Shown: positions 26,001 to 34,441, counted from the first letter of the stretch. The stretch is 34,471 nt of DNA from Bacteroidota bacterium (GCA_013286235.1 JABDGE010000037.1:1-34471), one strand, 5' to 3'. A program made the numbers and translations. The notes: a model not told the origin generated them from the sequence alone.

Positions 26001-26038
26001 TATTATACCGTGAAACTACACCAGGTTTTTAACCGCAA

Positions 26039-26869
26039 ATGATCAGAAAACAATACTTTAATATACCCGGGGCAAAGGGGCGTGGAATGCTGATGGACCT
26101 AACTTTTGGCGATGCCGGGAAAAATTCACCCCTGATAATTTTTGCGCATGGTTTTAAAGGGTTTAAAGATTGGGGTTCGCACAACCTCGTGGCGCATTAT
26201 TTTGCTGAAAACGGTTTCCGGTTTCTGAAATTTAACTTTTCGCATAATGGAACCACCACCGCCCATCCTGCGGAACTGGTCGACCTGATTGCATTCGCCG
26301 ACAATACCTTTACGATCGAGCTAAATGATCTGACGGCGGTTATCGACTTTGCCTGCGGCGGCTCGGGCATGCCAACAGCTCCCTGGGTTTACCTGATCGG
26401 GCACAGCATGGGCGGCGGATTAAGCATCATCAAAGCCGCGGAAGATACGCGGATCAAAAAGCTGGTAACCATGTCGGCTATTTCAAGCTTCAGGGATTTG
26501 TGGCCAAAGTCGATTGAAACACAATGGCGGTTACAGGGTATCACCTATATTTTGAACAAGCGTACCGGGCAGGAGTTGCCTTTGAAGATCGGGCTGCTGG
26601 AAGATCTCGACAAATGCCCTGCGCGGCTTGATATACTTGCCAACGCCACCCGGGTGAAACAGCCCTGGCTGATCGCCCACGGCGACGCTGACCCGACCGT
26701 TCCGGTAAGCAGTGCTGAAGCGTTAAAAGCCGCGCAACCTCATGCAGAACTGTTGGTGGTGCCGGAAGCAGACCATACGTTCGGATCGTCGCATCCGTAT
26801 ACCGGCGCAGCAATGCCGCCCTTATTACTGGAGTTTTGTATGGCTTCGGTCAGATTTTTGAAAAAATAA
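26039..26869 (+). CDS. Alpha/beta hydrolase (dienelactone hydrolase-like / acyl-peptidase-like)
   Basis: 276 residues. Oxyanion loop FAHGFKGFKDWG (35-46), nucleophile Ser123 in GHSMGG, an acidic residue Asp216 or Asp218 in HGDADPTV, and His246 in EADHTFG form a full triad. There is no signal peptide, so it is cytoplasmic. The HGFKGFKDWG loop and the middle RLQG lid are typical of uncharacterised Bacteroidota serine hydrolases; substrate unknown. It lies between the DoxX-like and MBL-fold genes on the same strand, with 143 bases and a candidate promoter before the latter. Confidence 0.88.
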   Translation: MIRKQYFNIPGAKGRGMLMDLTFGDAGKNSPLIIFAHGFKGFKDWGSHNLVAHYFAENGFRFLKFNFSHNGTTTAHPAELVDLIAFADNTFTIELNDLTAVIDFACGGSGMPTAPWVYLIGHSMGGGLSIIKAAEDTRIKKLVTMSAISSFRDLWPKSIETQWRLQGITYILNKRTGQELPLKIGLLEDLDKCPARLDILANATRVKQPWLIAHGDADPTVPVSSAEALKAAQPHAELLVVPEADHTFGSSHPYTGAAMPPLLLEFCMASVRFLKK

Positions 26870-26988
26870 CATAAGCCTCCATTTGAGGGCAAACAATTAT
26901 CGTAAATGTTGCTTAAGGCACTGGTTGCAGGTGAGCAACTTTGTAACATTTTGTCACCTCATGTTTTCTAACTACCACATAGGGCGGC

Positions 26989-26996
26989 TATATTTG
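26989..26996 (+). promoter_or_regulatory. Candidate -7 promoter box for the MBL-fold gene
   Basis: TATATTTG fits TAnnTTTG exactly, 17 bases before the ATG at 27013. The -33 position has only a weak TTTT-rich match. Confidence 0.4.
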
Positions 26997-27012
26997 ATTA
27001 GTTTTACCATTT

Positions 27013-28008
27013 ATGCGTATATCAGGAGCTCAAAAAAGGGGTGATAAGTTTATGAATACGGTTCCGACTGACGAAGCGGGCCTTTCAAAAATGATTCCTA
27101 TTTTAAAAGAATACATCAACAACTCAGCTGAAAATACACCTAAAAACCCACTCGGCCCATTTAAAACGGATTCATCGATTTATCAGAAGCCACCGGAAAG
27201 TGGCCTCCGCGTTACCTGGATGGGCCATTCGAGCCTCCTCATTGAAATAGACGGCAAAACCATTCTCACCGACCCGGTTTGGAGCGAGCGCGCCTCATTC
27301 CTTCCATTTTTGGGGCCGAAGCGGTTTTTTGAACCGCCGCTGGCATTAAAAGACCTGCCTCATCTGGATGCAATTATTATTTCTCACGATCATTACGACC
27401 ACCTCGACAAAGCGACCATCAAACATTTTGCGGGCAGCACTATTCCCTTTATTTGCACACTGGGCGTCGCCAAATACCTAACCAGCTATGGTATCGTGGC
27501 CAACTTTATTACCGAATTGGATTGGGGCGACAGTATAATGGTCGACCAGCAAGGCTGTGTTATAACCGCAGCCCCGGCCAGGCATTTCAGCGGTCGGGGA
27601 ATCATCAACCGCGACGAGACCCTGTGGGCCTCATTCGTGATAAAAGGAAATAAACACAAGATCTTTTATGGGGCGGATTCAGGCTGGTTCGATGGATTTA
27701 AAAAGATCGGCGATATTTATGGCCCTTTCGACCTGACCATGCTGGAGATCGGCGCTTACGGAAAATACTGGCCGGATATTCACATGGGCCCTGATCATGC
27801 GTCCGACGCGCACCTTGCCCTCCGGGGCAAACTAATGATGCCTATCCACTGGGGCACCTTTAACCTGGCCCCGCACGCCTGGTACGAACCAATTGAAAGG
27901 CTTGCCACATACGCAAAAGAAAAAGATATCAAGCTGTTTGCGCCAACACCCGGCGAACCAACCGAGGTAAAAGAATATGTTTCGGGATGGTGGAAGAAAT
28001 ATTTATAA
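27013..28008 (+). CDS. MBL-fold metal-dependent hydrolase (NAPE-PLD / UlaG-like)
   Basis: 331 residues. WMGHSSLLIEIDG, then the zinc motif HDHYDHLD (125-132), ARHFSGRG, the bridging Asp in YGADSGWFDGF and the last ligand in MPIHWGTFNLA place it in the branch that contains N-acyl-phosphatidylethanolamine phospholipase D and UlaG-type lactonases. No signal peptide is evident. It has its own candidate promoter and is convergent with the leu operon; the 169 bases between stop codons hold only an 8-mer repeat near the cimA end. Substrate unknown; phosphodiesterase activity is a family-based guess. Confidence 0.9.
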   Translation: MRISGAQKRGDKFMNTVPTDEAGLSKMIPILKEYINNSAENTPKNPLGPFKTDSSIYQKPPESGLRVTWMGHSSLLIEIDGKTILTDPVWSERASFLPFLGPKRFFEPPLALKDLPHLDAIIISHDHYDHLDKATIKHFAGSTIPFICTLGVAKYLTSYGIVANFITELDWGDSIMVDQQGCVITAAPARHFSGRGIINRDETLWASFVIKGNKHKIFYGADSGWFDGFKKIGDIYGPFDLTMLEIGAYGKYWPDIHMGPDHASDAHLALRGKLMMPIHWGTFNLAPHAWYEPIERLATYAKEKDIKLFAPTPGEPTEVKEYVSGWWKKYL

Positions 28009-28142
28009 ATGTGCGGTTTGTCGATGTGGCGACGCTGGACAGGATTGATGGATGGATAACGCTTATAACTTCCCGGCTAGCCTTTTAACTTTCACATCTC
28101 TGGTGTAAATAGCCTTAGCCGAAATGTCGATCGCACCTGCTT

Positions 28143-28174
28143 TCGGCCTTCCGTACTTCCGTACTTTCGGACTT
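28143..28174 (-). repeat. Four tandem 8-mers, consensus AAGTACGG, after cimA
   Basis: On the minus strand, starting 3 bases after the cimA stop: AAGTCCGA, AAGTACGG, AAGTACGG, AAGGCCGA; a fifth, weaker unit follows. No T-run follows, so it is not a simple terminator. Confidence 0.8.
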
Positions 28175-28177
28175 CTT

Positions 28178-29695
28178 CTATATAATATTCAACATCTTCT
28201 GCGTCGCCTTAATAGCGCATACCGTTTGATCGGAGTCCAATCCGCGGGTAATGAATTTTTTCTTTTCGGTTTCCCAGGTGATAATAGCTTCGCACAATGC
28301 GTCGGAGCTGCTTCCCGGCGCAATGCGTACCGCGTAGTCAACTAACTGGGGCAAACTCCTTTTTTTCTTGGTATAAACCTTAGTCAGGGCGTTCATAAAA
28401 GCATCAAACTGACCGTCCCCCTGCGCGTTTTCTTCGAATTTTTCGCCTTCCATGCTTACCGAAATAGTTGCTGATGGACGCAAACCCATGGCATTCATGA
28501 GTACATACGACTCCACAATAACCTTCTGCTGGTACAGGCTGCTGTCCAGCACATCCGAAATAATATAAGGCAGGTCTTCTTTGGTCACCACTTCTTTCCG
28601 GTCGCCCAGCTCAATCACCCTTTCGGTAACTTTCTTGAGATCTGCATCATTGAGCTTCAGGCCAAGTTCCAAAAGATTTTTTTCGATGTTGGCCTTCCCG
28701 GAAGTTTTGCCTAAAGCGTATTCGCGTTTTCGGCCGAAACGCTCCGGCAGCAGGTCGTTAAAATAAAGATTATGTTTGCTGTCGCCGTCGGCATGAACGC
28801 CGGCGGTTTGGGTGAAAACGTTGGCTCCGACGATCGGCTTATTGGAGGGTATCCTGATCCCCGAAAATGTTTCCACGAGTTTACTGACCTTGTGAATGGA
28901 CGATTCTTTCAGCCCGATCTCCACCTCCGGCTCAAAATCGTTCAAAACCGCAACGGTGCTTGCCATGGCTGCGTTTCCCGCGCGCTCACCCATTCCGTTT
29001 ACCGTTAAGTGTAAACCGTTGGCGCCGGCTTTTACAGCTTGTAATACATTGGCAATGGCCAGGTCATAATCGTTGTGCGCGTGAAAATCAAGATGCAATG
29101 CCGGGTAAGCCGACCGGATATCACTCACGAATCGGAAGGTCTCTTCTGGCGTTAAAATGCCGAGGGTATCCGGAAGGAGTATCCGCTTAACCGGCTGTGT
29201 CGATAAGAAATCCAATAACTCATAAACATAGGCTGGTGAATGGCGCATACCATTGCTCCAGTCTTCCAGGTAAACATTGGTTTGAATCCCTTTGTTTTGT
29301 GCAAGCGTAATCACCTTGCCAATCTCGCAAAAATGTTGCTCGGGTGTTTTTCTAAGCTGGTGGGTTAAATGGTTTAGCGACCCCTTAGTTAACAGGTTTT
29401 GTACTTTAACCCCTGATTGTATCATCCAATCGATCGATACCCCATTATCAACAAATGATAATACCTCGATGCGGTCGGTATAGCCATTCTCTTCTGCCCA
29501 GCTCAAAATGCTTTTTACCGCCTGGAATTCACCTTCCGAAACACGGGCCGAGGCAATTTCGATCCTGTCGACATTTAGCTCCTCAAGTAAAAGCTGCGTG
29601 ATCGTAAGTTTCTCCGAAATGGAAAACGACACGCCGGATGTTTGTTCGCCATCCCTGAGCGTGGTGTCCATTATTTCTATTTTTCTTCTGTTCAT
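28178..29695 (-). CDS. cimA: (R)-citramalate synthase
   Basis: 505 residues. TIM-barrel Claisen condensation enzyme: TLRDGEQTSG (Arg14, Asp15), EIASARVSEG, metal ligands His205 and His207 in FHAHNDYD, then NGMGERAGN, followed by a C-terminal regulatory domain (about 385-490; GDGQFDAFMNALTKV). The closest remembered match is Leptospira interrogans CimA; its pyruvate-pocket residues Leu104 and Tyr144 align, from memory, with Leu102 (QNLLTKGS) and Tyr142 (NVYLEDWSNG). It therefore probably condenses acetyl-CoA with pyruvate for threonine-independent isoleucine synthesis, using LeuCD and LeuB from the same operon for the next steps. It is often annotated only as an isopropylmalate synthase-domain protein. 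Last gene of the operon. Confidence 0.85.
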   Translation of the reverse strand: MNRRKIEIMDTTLRDGEQTSGVSFSISEKLTITQLLLEELNVDRIEIASARVSEGEFQAVKSILSWAEENGYTDRIEVLSFVDNGVSIDWMIQSGVKVQNLLTKGSLNHLTHQLRKTPEQHFCEIGKVITLAQNKGIQTNVYLEDWSNGMRHSPAYVYELLDFLSTQPVKRILLPDTLGILTPEETFRFVSDIRSAYPALHLDFHAHNDYDLAIANVLQAVKAGANGLHLTVNGMGERAGNAAMASTVAVLNDFEPEVEIGLKESSIHKVSKLVETFSGIRIPSNKPIVGANVFTQTAGVHADGDSKHNLYFNDLLPERFGRKREYALGKTSGKANIEKNLLELGLKLNDADLKKVTERVIELGDRKEVVTKEDLPYIISDVLDSSLYQQKVIVESYVLMNAMGLRPSATISVSMEGEKFEENAQGDGQFDAFMNALTKVYTKKKRSLPQLVDYAVRIAPGSSSDALCEAIITWETEKKKFITRGLDSDQTVCAIKATQKMLNII

Positions 29696-29732
29696 GAGCC
29701 GGGTTTTCTTTGGTTCGGTTGAGTGACGATTT

Positions 29733-29821
29733 GAGAGTCAGGAGTCTGGAGCCAAGGTTAAAATAAGGTCTTGTTGACCTTTATCTTTTTTCACGACTCC
29801 TGAAACTTGCTTCCTGATTCC
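29733..29821. repeat. Inverted 7-mer phrases and hairpin filling the leuD-cimA gap
   Basis: Starting 2 bases after the leuD stop on the minus strand are GGAATCA, GGAAGCA, AGTTTCA, GGAGTCG (29794-29821). The opposite arm on the + strand reads GAGAGTC, AGGAGTC, TGGAGCC (29733-29753). TCAGGAGTC (29738-29746) and GACTCCTGA (29795-29803) are perfect complements. Between them AAGGTC-TTGTT-GACCTT (29765-29781) forms a hairpin with T-rich flanks on both strands, which could attenuate cimA. Confidence 0.75.
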
Positions 29822-29823
29822 TT

Positions 29824-30420
29824 TTAGAGCGGCAGACTCGCAGCAAACTCCTTTATATCGGATTTGATATTTAGCAGGTAATCGATATCGTCAAAACCAT
29901 TCGTCAAATTATCCTTTTTGTAGGAACTGATATCGAAGCTTTCTTTTTCGCCGGTCGGGAGGATGGTGATAGTCTGCTCAGGCAGGTTTACTTCGATCTC
30001 AGTCTTGGGATCACCGATAATCGCAGTAAACATCTTTTCCAAAAACCCGGGACTAACCTGCACTGGCAGCACACCGATATTTAAGCAGTTATTTTTGAAG
30101 ATATCCGCAAAAAAGCTCGACACCACACAACGGAAGCCATAGTCGTAAACGGCCCAGGCGGCATGTTCGCGTGAGGAGCCGGAACCGAAGTTTTTGCCCC
30201 CAACCAGGATTTTTCCGCTGTAAGTAGGGTTGTTCAATACAAAATCCTTTTTGGGCGTATTGTCACTGTTATAGCGCCAGTCGCGGAAAAGGTTATCGCC
30301 AAAGCCAACACGTTCTATAGCCTTTAAGAAGCGGGCTGGGATGATCTGGTCGGTATCCACGTTCTCTATCGGAAGCGGCACCGCTGTGCTTGTCAGTATA
30401 TTAAATTTATCGTAAGCCAT
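29824..30420 (-). CDS. leuD: 3-isopropylmalate dehydratase small subunit
   Basis: 198 residues. VPLPIENVDTDQIIPARFLK at the start and NFGSGSSREHAAWAVYDYGF are the aconitase-swivel signatures; NNCLNIGVLPV follows. It pairs with LeuC to isomerise 2- to 3-isopropylmalate, and here probably also citramalate to 3-methylmalate for the CimA route. The gaps on both sides (134 and 128 bases) are long for an operon and consist almost wholly of degenerate repeats. Confidence 0.96.
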   Translation of the reverse strand: MAYDKFNILTSTAVPLPIENVDTDQIIPARFLKAIERVGFGDNLFRDWRYNSDNTPKKDFVLNNPTYSGKILVGGKNFGSGSSREHAAWAVYDYGFRCVVSSFFADIFKNNCLNIGVLPVQVSPGFLEKMFTAIIGDPKTEIEVNLPEQTITILPTGEKESFDISSYKKDNLTNGFDDIDYLLNIKSDIKEFAASLPL

Positions 30421-30429
30421 TTTTCTTGG

Positions 30430-30508
30430 GATTTTACCGATTACTTTTTGATTTCACCGATTTTGTTATTTTTGGGATTTCACCGATTTTTTGATGATTT
30501 CACCGATT
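30430..30508 (-). repeat. Four copies of a 13-mer, AATCGGTGAAATC, before leuD
   Basis: On the + strand GATTTTACCGATT at 30430 and GATTTCACCGATT at 30450, 30476 and 30496, spacing 20, 26 and 20. The array ends about 9 bases from the leuD ATG. Confidence 0.85.
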
Positions 30509-30518
30509 AATGTTTTCT

Positions 30519-30553
30519 TTCCTAATCTCTGGTCTCTAATCTCCAGTCTCTAA
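30519..30553 (-). repeat. Five tandem 7-mers, TTAGAGA/CYRGAGA, after leuC
   Basis: On the minus strand, one base after the leuC TAG: TTAGAGA, CTGGAGA, TTAGAGA, CCAGAGA, TTAGGAA, without interruption. Confidence 0.85.
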
Positions 30554-30554
30554 C

Positions 30555-31961
30555 CTAAACCAATTCCTCAATCAGCTCCCTTGGGTCGGTCACCTTTCCG
30601 GTAACAGCTGCGGCAGCGGCTACCAGCGGGCTGGCCAGCATGGTGCGCGCACCGGGGCCCTGGCGCCCCTCGAAGTTACGGTTCGAGGTACTTACCGCGT
30701 ATTTGCCTGCCGGGACTTTGTCGTCATTCATGGCCAAACAGGCCGAACAACCGGGCTGACGAAGGGTAAAGCCTGCTTCAGTCAATATATCCAGCAAACC
30801 TTCTTCCCTGATCTGGCTTTCAACAATGTGCGAGCCCGGCACCAGCCAAACGGTAACTCCATCAGCTTTGTGCTTGCCTTTTACCAGGGAAGTAAACGCC
30901 CGGAAGTCTTCGATACGACCGTTGGTGCAGCTGCCTACGAAAACGTAATCTACCTTTTTGCCCAGCATGTGGTCGCCTTCATGGAAACCCATGTAGTTTA
31001 ACGATTTCTCATACGTAGCGGCGCCCCCTTCAACATCTCCAGCATCCGGTATATCGTGCGAAATGCCCATACCCATGCCCGGGTTTGTCCCATAAGTGAT
31101 CATCGGTTCGATCTTGCTGCCGTCGAAAGTAAATTCCTTATCAAAAACAGCGTCAGCGTCACTCTTTAGCGTTTTATAATATGCCAGTGCTTTATCCCAG
31201 GCTGCACCTTTAGGAGTAAATTCGCGGCCCTTTACATAATCAATGGTGGTTTCGTCCGGCGCTATCATTCCACCACGGGCGCCCATCTCAATGCTCATGT
31301 TACAAACCGTCATCCGGCCCTCCATGCTCATATTCTCGAAAACTTCGCCGGCGTACTCCACAAAATAACCGGTAGCGCCTGATGTGCTCAACTGCGAAAT
31401 AATAAACAAAGCAGCATCCTTTGGCACAACGCCTCTGCCCAGCTTACCGTTAAGGGTAATGCGCATCTTTTTTGGCTTTGGCTGCATGATGCACTGCGTT
31501 GCCAAAACCATTTCTACTTCGGAAGTGCCGATGCCAAAGGCAATGGCACCGAAGGCGCCGTGGGTGGAGGTGTGTGAATCGCCGCAAACGATCGTAGCGC
31601 CGGGTTGGGTAATACCATATTCGGGCCCGATAACGTGTACAATTCCATTTTTTTGGTGACCGAGTCCCCAATAGCTGATACCGTATTCATTGGAGTTTGT
31701 TTCTAAAGCGTCCAATTGGTTTGCCGAAAGCGGGTCGGCAACGGGTAAATGCTGGTTGATGGTTGGCGTGTTGTGGTCGGCGGTCGCGAAGGTGCGATCG
31801 GGGTATAAAACCTTTATGCCCCTGCTTTTCAACCCTAAAAATGCCACCGGGCTTGTTACTTCATGAACAAGGTGACGATCGATAAACAGCACGTCCGGCC
31901 CGCCTTCAATCTTGCGGATCACGTGTGCGTCCCACACCTTATCAAATAATGTATTGCTCAT
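30555..31961 (-). CDS. leuC: 3-isopropylmalate dehydratase large subunit
   Basis: 468 residues, aconitase family. The 4Fe-4S ligands are Cys345 ([12 protein letters not shown]), Cys405 and Cys408 ([12 protein letters not shown]); [20 protein letters not shown] and [14 protein letters not shown] are family signatures. It forms the LeuCD heterodimer in the cytoplasm. The start ATG at 31961 lies 24 bases after the leuA stop. Confidence 0.97.
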   Translation of the reverse strand: MSNTLFDKVWDAHVIRKIEGGPDVLFIDRHLVHEVTSPVAFLGLKSRGIKVLYPDRTFATADHNTPTINQHLPVADPLSANQLDALETNSNEYGISYWGLGHQKNGIVHVIGPEYGITQPGATIVCGDSHTSTHGAFGAIAFGIGTSEVEMVLATQCIMQPKPKKMRITLNGKLGRGVVPKDAALFIISQLSTSGATGYFVEYAGEVFENMSMEGRMTVCNMSIEMGARGGMIAPDETTIDYVKGREFTPKGAAWDKALAYYKTLKSDADAVFDKEFTFDGSKIEPMITYGTNPGMGMGISHDIPDAGDVEGGAATYEKSLNYMGFHEGDHMLGKKVDYVFVGSCTNGRIEDFRAFTSLVKGKHKADGVTVWLVPGSHIVESQIREEGLLDILTEAGFTLRQPGCSACLAMNDDKVPAGKYAVSTSNRNFEGRQGPGARTMLASPLVAAAAAVTGKVTDPRELIEELV

Positions 31962-31968
31962 TTTTTAA

Positions 31969-31984
31969 GTTTATTAGTTTAATG
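31969..31984 (-). repeat. Two tandem 8-mers (CATTAAAC, TAATAAAC) in the leuA-leuC gap
   Basis: Starting one base after the leuA stop on the minus strand. Only two units, then an A-run to the leuC ATG; by itself this could be chance, but it fits the pattern of the neighbouring gaps. Confidence 0.45.
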
Positions 31985-31985
31985 G

Positions 31986-33159
31986 TTACGACTGACTATA
32001 TGTGTTTACACCGGTCATCAGCATTAATAGGTCAGTATCTTTAATTCCTTTGTTGGCGTCGGCCATTTCGAGGTATAGTTTATAGGCAACGTCTAAACCG
32101 GCTTTATCCAGTTTATACCCCAAACGCTCCAAATGGAATTTTAATGCATGCCTGCCGCTGCGGGCGGTAAGCACAATGCTTGCGCTTGGAAAGCCTACGT
32201 CCTCGGGTTTAATGATCTCGTAGTTTTCGCGGTTCTTCAAAAAATCCATCCTGGTGAATGCCCGAGCTGTGGGCAAAAGCGTTTGCGCCCACGATGGCCT
32301 TGTTGGCCTGTACCGGCATGTGCATCTGGGTGCGCACCAACTGGCTGATCTCGTAAAAATTACGCGTGTTAATATGGGTATGCAAGCCTAAAACCGGGTG
32401 TGTTTTTAGTATCATCACTACTTCTTCCAGTGAGGTATTGCCTGCACGTTCGCCGATGCCGTTGATGGTACCCTCTACCTGGCGACAGCCATTTTGGAGG
32501 CCGGCGATGGAGTTTGCGGTAGCCAGCCCCAGATCGTTATGACAATGGGCCGAGATGATCGCTTTATCTATATTCTGTACATTATCTTTTAAAAATTTAA
32601 TTTTTTCGCCGTACTGATTGGGCAGGCAATAGCCGTTGGTGTCGGGTATATTTACAACTGTGGCGCCGGCGGCAATTACCGCCTCTATCATCTGTGCCAG
32701 AAAATTTATATCCGCACGACCGGCATCCTCAGCATAAAATTCGATATCCTCGACCGATTTTTTGGCATATTTAACAGCATCAACGGCACGTTGCAATATC
32801 TCTTCGCGCGTACTGTTGAATTTATGTTTGATGTGCTGGTCGGACGCGCCGATGCCGGTGTGGATACGGGGATTTTTTGCGTATTGCAACGATTCGATCG
32901 CTACGTCGATATCACCTTTATTGGCACGGGTGAGCGCGCAAATGGTGGGATTGCGTACGACCTTTGAAATTTCAACTACACTTTGAAAATCACCCGGGCT
33001 TGATATGGGGAAACCTGCTTCGATTATATCAACCCCCAGCTCCTCCAGTTCCCTGGCAATCTCGATTTTTTCGGGGGTGGTTAACTGACAGCCCGGTACC
33101 TGCTCGCCGTCGCGGAGCGTGGTATCAAAAACATAGACTCGATTCGGATCGTGTATCAT
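31986..33159 (-). pseudogene. leuA: 2-isopropylmalate synthase, frameshifted
   Basis: Condenses acetyl-CoA with 2-ketoisovalerate, the first leucine step. Two overlapping frames together make a normal 390-residue short-form LeuA: 33159 to about 32244 ([42 protein letters not shown]) and about 32239 to 31986 ([18 protein letters not shown] to TYSQS). The break is a six-T run on the coding strand (32239-32244); with five Ts the frame is continuous. The zero frame stops at 32209 after only about 11 aberrant residues ([11 protein letters not shown]). It lacks the allosteric regulatory domain, as short forms do. Either a sequencing/assembly homopolymer error or a real mutation giving leucine need; the rest of the sequence looks undamaged, which favours an error or a very recent event. 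Confidence 0.9.
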
Positions 33160-33170
33160 ATTTTTAGATT

Positions 33171-33208
33171 TGAGATGTGAATCCCGATAGCTATCGGCAT
33201 GAGATGTG
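33171..33208. repeat. Dispersed palindrome, copy 2, between TGAGATGTG direct repeats
   Basis: CCGATAGCTATCGG (33184-33197), the core of the 20143-20160 palindrome, sits in ATCCCGATAGCTATCGGCAT (one mismatched pair). TGAGATGTG stands on both sides (33171-33179 and 33200-33208). It lies between leuB and leuA, 12 bases before the leuA ATG. Confidence 0.8.
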
Positions 33209-33299
33209 CGATTTTTTGATCACATCTTTTTACCCACATCGGGTCAATTATTCGAATTTAAATATCCTATATAAGCCATCATTCATATTGATGCATTCT

Positions 33300-33339
33300 C
33301 CCTCATCCGTACATCTGCATATTTGCACATCCGCACATC
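33300..33339 (-). repeat. Five tandem 8-mers, consensus GATGTGCR, on the leuB stop codon
   Basis: On the minus strand: GATGTGCG, GATGTGCA, AATATGCA, GATGTACG, GATGAGGG, in perfect 8-base register. The first unit includes two bases of the leuB TGA. Reverse-complement words (GCACATC, CACATCTC) appear at the other end of this 178-base gap near leuA. The middle of the gap is AT-rich and shows no gene. Confidence 0.88.
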
Positions 33340-34414
33340 AAAGAAATTCCAGCACCTTCTCACCCATAGCCGTTGTTCCTAATATCTTGTCCTTTTCGGT
33401 TTTGCTGTCTGCAATATCGCCGGTACGGTAACCTGCCTTCAATGTTTTGTCAATAGCCTCAGTTATCTTTCTGGCTTCGTCCTTCAATCCGAAGCTGATC
33501 TCCAGCATCAATGCCACTGAAAGGATCGATGCAAGCGGGTTGGCCTTATCCTGCCCGGCAATATCATGCGCCGAGCCATGTATCGGCTCAAAAAAGCCGG
33601 TGCCGTCACCGATCGACGCGGATGCCAGCATACCCATCGAACCCGCGATCTGCGATGCCTCGTCGGTCAGAATATCCCCAAACAGGTTGGCTGTAAGCAC
33701 CACATCGAATTTCTTCGGGTTCTTAACCAGCTGCATTGCGGCGTTATCTACAAACATGTGCTCGGTTTCTACGTCGGGATATTCTTTGGCGATCTCCTGC
33801 ACCACCTCGCGCCACAAACGCGATGTTTCCAAAACGTTGGCCTTGTCGACCGAACAAAGCCGGTGGCTCCGTAAACGTGCCGCCTCGTACGCTTTGCGGG
33901 CAATACGCTCCACCTCGTAGCGATGGTAGATCATCAGGTCCGACCCGGTATTGCGGTCTTCGCTGCGTTTCTTCTCGCCGAAATATACATCGCCGGTCAA
34001 CTCACGGAAGAACAGGATGTCCGTGCCCTTCAATACTTCAGGTTTTAAGCTCGACGCGTCCAGCAACTCATCAAAAAGCACAATCGGCCGCAGGTTAGCA
34101 TAAAGTCCCAAAGCCTTGCGTATGCCCAGCAAACCCTGTTCTGGCCTTACTTTAGCCGTGGGGTCGTTATCATATTTGGCGTGACCCACGGCGCCAAACA
34201 ATATAGCGTCGCTTGCTTTAGCTTTTGTAAGCGTTTCATCCGGCAGCGGGCTGCCGGTGGCTTCAATGGCAACATGGCCCATCAGGGCCTCGTCATAGGT
34301 AAACGTATGGCCATAAACAGCGGCGATCTTTTCCAGCACGGCCTTGCCCCAGGTGGTTACTTCAGCACCGATACCATCGCCCGGTATTACTAATATTTTT
34401 TTAGATAGTCCCAT
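33338..34414 (-). CDS. leuB: 3-isopropylmalate dehydrogenase
   Basis: 358 residues. ILVIPGDGIGAEV at the start, FGAVGHAKYDN, LRPIVLFDELLDASSLKPE, the substrate Arg in FFRELTGDVYFGEK, and the metal-binding TANLFGDILTDEAS then GFFEPIHGSAHDIAGQ are complete. NAD-dependent oxidative decarboxylation gives 2-ketoisocaproate for leucine; in this operon it probably also processes 3-methylmalate to 2-ketobutyrate. First gene of the leu operon in the window. A C5-TAAA-G5 type repeat stands immediately before its start codon and the promoter must lie in or beyond the last 57 bases. Confidence 0.97.
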   Translation of the reverse strand: MGLSKKILVIPGDGIGAEVTTWGKAVLEKIAAVYGHTFTYDEALMGHVAIEATGSPLPDETLTKAKASDAILFGAVGHAKYDNDPTAKVRPEQGLLGIRKALGLYANLRPIVLFDELLDASSLKPEVLKGTDILFFRELTGDVYFGEKKRSEDRNTGSDLMIYHRYEVERIARKAYEAARLRSHRLCSVDKANVLETSRLWREVVQEIAKEYPDVETEHMFVDNAAMQLVKNPKKFDVVLTANLFGDILTDEASQIAGSMGMLASASIGDGTGFFEPIHGSAHDIAGQDKANPLASILSVALMLEISFGLKDEARKITEAIDKTLKAGYRTGDIADSKTEKDKILGTTAMGEKVLEFL

Positions 34415-34417
34415 AGG

Positions 34418-34441
34418 TCCCCCAACCCCCCGAAAGGGGTG
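34418..34441 (-). repeat. C5-TAAA-G5 dispersed element, copy 3 (before leuB)
   Basis: On the minus strand CACCCCTTTCGGGGGGTTGG then GGGA, ending 3 bases from the leuB ATG. It has the same parts and orientation as copy 2 before hemJ (C4-5, TTT, A/C, G5-6, TT/TTA, G5). Confidence 0.7.

Noticed and set aside
28178..29695. Second LeuA (2-isopropylmalate synthase) call for the operon's last gene
   Set aside because: The pyruvate-pocket Leu and Tyr and overall similarity favour citramalate synthase; kept as an alternative only.
30430..30508. Possible CRISPR or iteron array from four 13-mers
   Set aside because: Spacing of 20, 26 and 20 bases leaves almost no spacer; there is no Rep gene, DnaA box cluster or cas gene nearby.
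32209..32276. Programmed -1 frameshift in leuA
   Set aside because: The -1 frame after the T-run reads TGA immediately and the correct product lies in the +1 frame; there is no slippery heptamer plus pseudoknot that would give the right protein.
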